Translations under genes and position numbers: made by a program
Part shown: positions 6,323 to 10,538 of the stretch, in pieces
Position numbering within the stretch: the first letter of the stretch is position 1
Layout: each line of letters starts with the position of its first letter
Assembly: GCA_012719815.1 (NCBI GenBank)
Contig: JAAXZP010000276.1
Coordinates: 1-10,538, forward strand
Origin: Christensenellaceae bacterium
Lineage (GTDB): Bacteria > Bacillota > Clostridia > Christensenellales > SZUA-584
DNA: 10,538 nucleotides
Direction: 5' to 3'
Notes under the pieces: model-generated
Seen by the model: the letters and a program-made list of their open reading frames with translations, nothing else
Database searches by the model: none
Told to the model about the DNA's origin: nothing

Positions 6323-6331
6323 ATTTTACCA
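6323..6331 (-). promoter_or_regulatory. Candidate extended -10 promoter of the PfoR-like gene
   Basis: TGGTAAAAT on the - strand matches an extended -10 (TGN plus TATAAT with one mismatch). No good -35 lies 16-18 bases upstream. It is the best promoter candidate in the 177-base gap after argS. Confidence 0.35.
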
Positions 6332-6339
6332 GATTTATG

Positions 6340-6367
6340 AAAAACGCTCGTAAGCGGGATTGCTTAC
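6340..6367 (-). terminator. Weak candidate terminator of argS
   Basis: GTAAGC and GCTTAC form a 6-bp stem with a 6-base loop (6367-6350 on the - strand), followed after five bases by TTTTT (6344-6340). The stem begins 12 bases after the argS stop. The short stem and the gap before the T-run make it weak. Confidence 0.4.
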
Positions 6368-6379
6368 ATCTTATATCCG

Positions 6380-7738
6380 TTACATTCTTTCCGGCGCGCC
6401 TACGCCAATCAGATAAAGGCCCGTTTTCAGCACCTGTTTTACGCAGGCCGCCAGCATCAGCCGCGCAGCCGTTTTGGCCTTATCCTCGTCTATGATGCGG
6501 TGTTCGTAGTAAAAACGGTTCATCGCCTTGGCGAGCTCGATGATATGCCGCGTGATAAGATACGGCTCGTTCTTCTCGCACGCCCGCGCGACGGCATCCG
6601 GGAAGCTGTAAAGCAGCTTGGCGGTTGCGAACGCCTCGGGGTTATTTAGCGCGGTGTAATCCTTGTCCGCAGCAGCCCAGTCGAAATCCGCCCGGCGCAG
6701 CAGGCTGGCGCAGCGCGCGTGGGTGTACTGCACATACGGCCCTGTCTCGCCGTCGAAGTTCAGCACGCGGTCAAACGAGAACGTGATGTCCTTGATGCGC
6801 GCGGACGATAAAGTGTCAAACACCACCGCGCCGATACCCACCGTTTTGGCGACCTCTTCCTTGTTCTCCAGCCCGGGCGACTTTTCCTCGATGATGGACA
6901 GCGTCTTCTCCACCGCCTTGTCCAGCACGTCCTTTAATAGCACCACCTTGCCCTTGCGCGTGGACAGCGTGCCGTCCTCCAGCGACACCATGCCGAAAGC
7001 GACATGCTCCAGATCCTTCGCCCAGTCGTAGCCCATCAGCTCGATAACCTTGAACACCTGCCTGAAGTGCAGGTTCTGCTGGTACGCCACCACATACAGG
7101 CACTTGTGGAAGTTGTACGTCTTTTTGCGATAGAAAGCCGCCGCGAGGTCGCGCGTGGAATACAGCGTCGCCCCGTCGGACTTGAGTACTATGCAGGGCG
7201 GCAAATCGTCGCCCAGGCGCACCACGTACGCGCCCTCCGAAAACTCCAGCAGCCCTTTTTCCTTCAGTTCGTCGATCACCGGCTGCATCTTGTCGTTGTA
7301 GAAGCTCTCGCCGGCGTAGCTGTCGAAATGCACGCCCAGAAGGTCGTATATCTTGCCGACCTCTTTTAAAGTCAGCTCCTTGAACCAGTTGAATATCGAC
7401 AGCGCCTCTTCGTCGCCGTCCTCTATTTTCTTGAACCACACGCGGGCCTGCTCGTCCAGAGCCGGGTTCTTCTCGGCCTCCTCATGGAACTTCACGTACA
7501 GCTCCAGCATCGCGGTAATGGACCGCGCCTCAATGTCCTCCTTGCTGCCCCACAGCTTATAAGCCACGATCAGTTTGCCGAACTGCGTCCCCCAGTCGCC
7601 CAGGTGGTTGATGCCCACCGGCTTGTATCCCAGAAAGCCGTATATGCGATACAGCGCGTTGCCGATGACCGTGGTCGACAGGTGCCCGATGTGGAACGGT
7701 TTGGCGATGTTGATGGACGAATAGTCGATGCACACCAC
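6380..7738 (-). CDS. argS: Catalytic and anticodon-binding part of ArgRS downstream of the TAG
   Basis: If translation restarts, the first usable codon is GTG at 7738 (full-length residue 113), or the next GTG, 18 codons after the TAG. The product would be 452 residues with HIGH, STRKG and the DALR domain complete, but without the N-terminal tRNA-binding domain. A possible AAGGG lies ten bases upstream of the GTG (7753-7749), a weak and over-spaced ribosome binding site. There is no nearby ATG. Restart is therefore possible but not well supported. Confidence 0.45.
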   Translation of the reverse strand: MVCIDYSSINIAKPFHIGHLSTTVIGNALYRIYGFLGYKPVGINHLGDWGTQFGKLIVAYKLWGSKEDIEARSITAMLELYVKFHEEAEKNPALDEQARVWFKKIEDGDEEALSIFNWFKELTLKEVGKIYDLLGVHFDSYAGESFYNDKMQPVIDELKEKGLLEFSEGAYVVRLGDDLPPCIVLKSDGATLYSTRDLAAAFYRKKTYNFHKCLYVVAYQQNLHFRQVFKVIELMGYDWAKDLEHVAFGMVSLEDGTLSTRKGKVVLLKDVLDKAVEKTLSIIEEKSPGLENKEEVAKTVGIGAVVFDTLSSARIKDITFSFDRVLNFDGETGPYVQYTHARCASLLRRADFDWAAADKDYTALNNPEAFATAKLLYSFPDAVARACEKNEPYLITRHIIELAKAMNRFYYEHRIIDEDKAKTAARLMLAACVKQVLKTGLYLIGVGAPERM

Positions 7739-7792
7739 GCGGCCCGCGCCCTTGTCGCTGCTGCCGTAAGCGTCGCCCTGCTCGAAAACGTC

Positions 7793-7795
7793 CTA
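7793..7795 (-). other. argS: In-frame TAG codon within argS
   Basis: On the - strand the codons read ACA TTG TAG GAC GTT. The frame is continuous on both sides, so a single base change explains it; for example CAG, GAG or AAG to TAG would restore Gln, Glu or Lys at a position that tolerates such residues in ArgRS. No special recoding structure was recognised after it. Confidence 0.9.
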
Positions 7796-8074
7796 CAATG
7801 TCTGTCTGGCCAGCGTCACGCGGTCCAGAAAGAAATTGATATACGCGCCCACCACGCGCACTTCGGATACAAAACCCGGCTTTACCAGCTTGCCGGCAAT
7901 CTCCGCCGCGATGGCAGGCGGCGCCTTGCGCAGCGTTTTGGCCAGCTTAAAGCAGGGGAACGCGTAGTCCCCCAGAGTCTCATCAGCGGGCACCTCAATC
8001 CATGATGCTATATCCTCTACTTCCAGGCCCGCCGCGTCCGCGATGGCCTGCGCCAACAATTTGCTGTAATCCAT
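7793..8074 (-). CDS. argS: N-terminal domain of ArgRS upstream of the TAG
   Basis: These 93 residues, beginning MDYSKLLAQAIADA, correspond to the N-terminal additional domain of ArgRS, including GDYAFPCFKLAK and AYINFFLDR. This is what ribosomes would make if the TAG stops translation. The start at 8074 is supported by AGGA (8082-8079), four bases before the ATG, and by the promoter at 8106-8134. On its own this piece has no catalytic site. Confidence 0.6.
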   Translation of the reverse strand: MDYSKLLAQAIADAAGLEVEDIASWIEVPADETLGDYAFPCFKLAKTLRKAPPAIAAEIAGKLVKPGFVSEVRVVGAYINFFLDRVTLARQTL

Positions 8075-8105
8075 GATGTCCTGCTTTCAAATCATATTAT
8101 CAGAA

Positions 8106-8134
8106 AATATACCACACGAATAAATGATTATCAA
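8106..8134 (-). promoter_or_regulatory. Sigma-A promoter of argS
   Basis: On the - strand, TTGATA (8134-8129), a 17-base spacer, then TATATT (8111-8106). Transcription would start near 8100, leaving a leader of about 25 bases with no room for a T-box. A working promoter suggests that the argS locus is still transcribed. Confidence 0.8.
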
Positions 8135-8139
8135 TGCCT

Positions 8140-8153
8140 GCCTTGCTCAAGGC
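8140..8153 (-). repeat. Small hairpin over the stop codon of the DUF218 gene
   Basis: GCCTT and AAGGC form a 5-bp stem with a 4-base loop that includes the TGA stop. No T-run follows, so it is at best a weak terminator. Confidence 0.25.
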
Positions 8154-8953
8154 TTCTCTCCGCCAAACAGCCAGGTCTTTATAATCGCCGCGTATTCGCG
8201 CACGTGGCACGCCATCGCAATCCTCCAGTTGGTGGGGGCGGGTATGCCGAACGCGCGGATACCCAGATGCTCCGCCAGCATCAGCGCTCGGTATACGTGA
8301 AAATCGCTGGTCACGATGGCTGCGGTCTGCGGCTGCTTCGGATACCGGGCCATGATCTCCCTGGAATACATCAGGTTGCGCAGCGTGCTGTCCGAACGGT
8401 CTTCAATCAGTATACGGTTCGGATGGACCCCGCGCGAGCGCAGGTACGCGCTCATTGCCTGCGCTTCCGGCACCGGCTCGTTGGCGCCCTGCCCGCCCGA
8501 CACGATGCAGAGCGAGCCTTCGTGCTCTATAAGGTAATCGTAAGCGGCATCCAGCCGGTTTTTCAGCGACAGCGTCAGCCGCCCGTCCGGGAATATGCCG
8601 CAGCCCAGCACGATCACAAACCCGGCGTCCTCCTCCGGCGGCTGCCTGTACGCCGCCTCGTACATCAGCATCTCAAAAATGGCGGCGGCTATAAGCCCCA
8701 CCGCCAGCACCGCGGCGATAACCGCACGCAGCCACCGCTGCCCGATCACCCGGCCGCGCCTGACGAGCCGGGCCGCCGCGTACGCGATAAGCAGCAAACC
8801 CAATACGATGGGCGCGATCATGCCGATGGTGACAGCAGTGGAAACCGCCATCGCGATGGCCGACCACGCGATCAGCACAACCCCCGCCGCCGTCAGCAGC
8901 GCGCAGATGATTTTCACCAACAGGCTGTTGCCGCCCGATTTGTTCGCTTTCAT
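8147..8953 (-). CDS. DUF218 (YdcF/SanA/ElyC-like) membrane protein
   Basis: Members of this family are implicated in envelope maintenance (SanA and ElyC in E. coli), but their biochemical activity is not settled. The 268-residue protein has three probable membrane segments at about 12-34, 37-60 and 76-97, then a DUF218 domain. Its motifs are the VIVLGCGI strand and glycine loop (113-120), SGGQG (152-156), EA at 163-164, DRSDSTLRN (185-193), and VTSDFHVYRA (214-223). Conserved Asp, Glu and His residues of the family pocket appear present. The ATG at 8953 overlaps the truA stop as ATGA, so its translation is probably coupled to truA, with GGGGAAG upstream inside truA as a modest ribosome binding site. 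A cell-envelope role is inferred from family only. Confidence 0.87.
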   Translation of the reverse strand: MKANKSGGNSLLVKIICALLTAAGVVLIAWSAIAMAVSTAVTIGMIAPIVLGLLLIAYAAARLVRRGRVIGQRWLRAVIAAVLAVGLIAAAIFEMLMYEAAYRQPPEEDAGFVIVLGCGIFPDGRLTLSLKNRLDAAYDYLIEHEGSLCIVSGGQGANEPVPEAQAMSAYLRSRGVHPNRILIEDRSDSTLRNLMYSREIMARYPKQPQTAAIVTSDFHVYRALMLAEHLGIRAFGIPAPTNWRIAMACHVREYAAIIKTWLFGGEKP

Positions 8954-9702
8954 TTCTTCCCCGGTATCCTGTCGTCCCCGTAATACACCTTTTTCATCGT
9001 CAGTCCGTGGGCGGGCGCCGTCGGCCCCGCCAGCTCCCGGCCTGCCAGTATCGCATCGATGCAGTCGGGTTCGCGCTTGCCGATGCCCACCTGTATCAGC
9101 GTGCCCGCTATGATGCGCACCATATGGTGCAAAAACCCCGAGCCCGTCACGTCGATCCAGATATACGGCAGGTCAGCCGTCACCGTGATTTCGTATATCG
9201 TGCGCACCGTATCCTTCACTTCGGTACCATTCGCCGAAAACGGCTTGAAGTCGTGCGTGCCGCACAGCCGGGCCGCCGCGTCGCGCATTTTTTCAATATC
9301 CAGATTGCCGCGCACAAACGCCGCCGTATGGCGGTATATCGCGGGCGCGTGCCTGTCGGCGTATATCGTATAGCGGTATGTCTTGGCCTTCGCGTCAAAC
9401 CGCGCGTGAAAACTGGGGTCCGCCGCTTCCGAGCGCCGCACGCGGATGTCGGGCGGCAGGTACATGTTAAACACGTAGCTCAGTCGCTCCGGCGGTATCA
9501 CGCAGTCGGTATCGAAGTGCACCACCTGCGCCTCGGCGTGCACGCCCGCGTCGGTGCGCCCTGCGCTGTGCATGCACACCTTTTCGCCCACAGCGCGCTC
9601 GCAGGCTTTCTCCAGTGCCTCCGGCACCGACATAAAATCCCGCTGGCGCTGCCAGCCAGCATAGTTTGTCCCGTCGTATTCCACAATCAGCCTGACGCGC
9701 AT
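8950..9702 (-). CDS. truA: tRNA pseudouridine(38-40) synthase
   Basis: TruA converts uridines 38-40 in the anticodon stem-loop of many tRNAs to pseudouridine. The 250-residue length matches Bacillota TruA. Seen are the N-terminal EYDGTNYAGWQRQ (8-20), the active-site loop SAGRTDAGVHA (46-56) with catalytic Asp51, FHARFDAKAKTYRY in the middle, and the C-terminal GSGFLHHMVRIIAGTL. The frame stays open upstream to a GTG at 9765, but MRVRLIVEYDG is the family N-terminus and GGAGAG (9712-9707) sits four bases before the ATG at 9702, so that start is preferred. ecfT lies upstream on the same strand, as in many Bacillota. The gene that follows is not rplM but a DUF218 protein, overlapped by four bases. 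Confidence 0.96.
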   Translation of the reverse strand: MRVRLIVEYDGTNYAGWQRQRDFMSVPEALEKACERAVGEKVCMHSAGRTDAGVHAEAQVVHFDTDCVIPPERLSYVFNMYLPPDIRVRRSEAADPSFHARFDAKAKTYRYTIYADRHAPAIYRHTAAFVRGNLDIEKMRDAAARLCGTHDFKPFSANGTEVKDTVRTIYEITVTADLPYIWIDVTGSGFLHHMVRIIAGTLIQVGIGKREPDCIDAILAGRELAGPTAPAHGLTMKKVYYGDDRIPGKK

Positions 9703-9842
9703 TCCACTCTCCAGCTTAAAATCAAGTTCTGCCCCATACATAACAAGGAGCATGGTGTCATCCACATGCTGCCTGCAGGGCGTGTTTATCCGATAAGTGC
9801 CGGCGCATTGAAATGTACTTTGCCGTCGGTTTCTGTCGTATC
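9703..9842 (-). other. 140-base gap between ecfT and truA
   Basis: No RNA gene, terminator or convincing promoter was seen. The best promoter match on the - strand is TTTCAA-N17-GATAAA, three and four matches of six, too weak to call. Readthrough from ecfT into truA is therefore plausible. Part of the gap is an open extension of the truA frame, starting from GTG at 9765. Confidence 0.5.
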
Positions 9843-10538
9843 TCAGAATCCGAATGCCATAAACACGATCAGCGCAGCCACCACAGCGGCCGCCGCCCAG
9901 TCGCGCCCAGCCAGGTGCATCACTTTCATGCGCGTGCGCCCCTCCCCGCCGTGATAGCAGCGCGACTCCATCGCAAACGCCAGCTCATCCGCCCGCCTGA
10001 AAGCGCTGACAAACAGCGGCACCAGCAGCGGCACCATGCCCGTCGCGCGCCTTATCACGTTGCCGGAGTCAAATTCCGCGCCGCGGGCGGTCTGCGCCTT
10101 CATGATTTTGTCCGTCTCCTCGATCAGCGTCGGTATGAAGCGCATCGCAATGGTCATCATCATCGCCAGCTCGTGCACCGGGAACCTCACCACCTTGAGC
10201 GGCTTCATCAGGCTCTCCAGCCCGTCCGTCAGAGCTATCGGCGACGTGGTCAGCGTCAGCATCGTCGTCGCGGTAATCAGGAATATCAGCCTGGCGGCCA
10301 GCCGTACCGCGCTGATCAGCCCTTCCTCCGACACGCGGATTATCCACCACGAAAACAGCTCCGTGCCGCCCTGATGGAAAAACACGTTGAGCACGAACGT
10401 CAGCAGTATGATAAACCACAGCGGCTTGATGCCCCGCAGCACAAATTTTATGCTGATGCGCGACATGACGATACCCGCGGTCAGAAATGCCAGCCCCACC
10501 GCGTTGCCGATCACGGTGCGCGCCATAAATATCAGCCC
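9843..10538 (-). CDS. ecfT: Energy-coupling factor transporter T component (5' end outside window)
   Basis: EcfT is the membrane scaffold that couples the EcfA ATPase pair to vitamin- or metal-binding S components. The frame is open to the window edge (GLIF precedes the Met at 10526), so the N-terminus is missing; about 232 residues are visible, out of a usual ~260. Several membrane segments can be seen (about 5-21, 33-50, 75-92, 164-175 and 210-226, counted from that Met). The two coupling motifs are ARG at 147-149 and, in the AMESRCYHGGEGRTRM segment, SRC at 188-190 in place of ARG. The second motif often varies in clostridia, so activity need not be lost. ecfA1, ecfA2 and ribosomal protein genes would be expected beyond the right edge. 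Confidence 0.93.
   Translation of the reverse strand, partial: GLIFMARTVIGNAVGLAFLTAGIVMSRISIKFVLRGIKPLWFIILLTFVLNVFFHQGGTELFSWWIIRVSEEGLISAVRLAARLIFLITATTMLTLTTSPIALTDGLESLMKPLKVVRFPVHELAMMMTIAMRFIPTLIEETDKIMKAQTARGAEFDSGNVIRRATGMVPLLVPLFVSAFRRADELAFAMESRCYHGGEGRTRMKVMHLAGRDWAAAAVVAALIVFMAFGF

Larger units (their letters stand above)
6380..8074 (-). pseudogene. argS: Arginyl-tRNA synthetase gene interrupted by one in-frame TAG
   Basis: ArgRS charges tRNA-Arg with arginine and is normally essential. The whole locus is one frame of 564 sense positions counting the TAG, close to the usual bacterial ~556. Residues 1-93 are the N-terminal additional domain that binds the tRNA elbow. Codon 94 is TAG (7795-7793). 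The same frame then resumes with DVFEQGDAYGSS, the class I HIGH motif at 128-131 inside NIAKPFHIGH, the KMSKS-equivalent STRKG at 371-375, the anticodon-binding DALR domain from about 450, and the canonical APERM end. No frameshift and no other stop is present. If the TAG is read as stop, this is a broken gene, surprising unless another argS exists. Alternatives are a sequence error, readthrough, or two separately made pieces. Labelled pseudogene only because the frame as written is interrupted. Its promoter and ribosome binding site look normal. Confidence 0.8.

Noticed and set aside
3669..8074. Organism-wide reassignment of TAG to an amino acid, suggested by argS
   Set aside because: serS and the PfoR-like gene both end with TAG at the expected family C-terminus, and the latter is followed at once by a terminator. 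TAG is used as a normal stop here.
9703..9765. 21-residue N-terminal extension of TruA from GTG
   Set aside because: The family N-terminus is at MRVRLIVEYDG and GGAGAG is correctly spaced for that ATG.
1..10538. CRISPR array, insertion sequence, tRNA or rRNA gene, or prophage genes
   Set aside because: No spaced direct repeats, transposase, terminal inverted repeats, tRNA cloverleaf or rRNA segments were seen on either strand.

Overview
The window looks like a GC-rich, endospore-forming member of the Bacillota, most likely class Clostridia. The basis is a sporulation pair (spoIID and a SpoIIQ-type M23 protein) directly behind murA, an ecfT-truA pair, strong GGAGG-type ribosome binding sites, and sigma-A-type promoters. 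Genus cannot be decided from this window.

Layout. The left block is on the + strand: the 3' half of murA (1-674), spoIID (716-1729) and spoIIQ (1826-2560). It ends at a strong hairpin (2588-2618) that can terminate transcription from both directions. The rest is on the - strand, read right to left: ecfT (cut by the window end), truA, a DUF218/YdcF-like membrane protein overlapping truA by ATGA, argS, a PfoR/PTS-EIIC-like membrane protein, serS, and an uncharacterised zinc-ribbon membrane protein that converges on spoIIQ. No gene-free stretch is longer than about 180 bases.

How the genes relate. MurA makes the first committed peptidoglycan precursor. SpoIID and SpoIIQ act on or bind peptidoglycan in the septum between mother cell and forespore during engulfment. 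The order murA-spoIID-spoIIQ is a known clostridial arrangement, but spoIIID, its usual next neighbour in C. difficile, is absent here. The - strand block is mostly translation housekeeping (argS, serS, truA) plus a vitamin or metal uptake subunit (ecfT). serS and argS each have a well-formed promoter of their own with a short leader that leaves no room for a T-box.

The most striking observation is argS. The reading frame is full length and in one continuous frame (6380-8074) but is split by a single in-frame TAG codon (7793-7795). The stop lies in the linker between the N-terminal tRNA-binding domain and the catalytic domain. TAG is also the normal terminal stop of serS and of the PfoR-like gene here, so a general reassignment of TAG is unlikely. 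A point mutation, a sequence error, local readthrough, or a two-piece enzyme remain possible.
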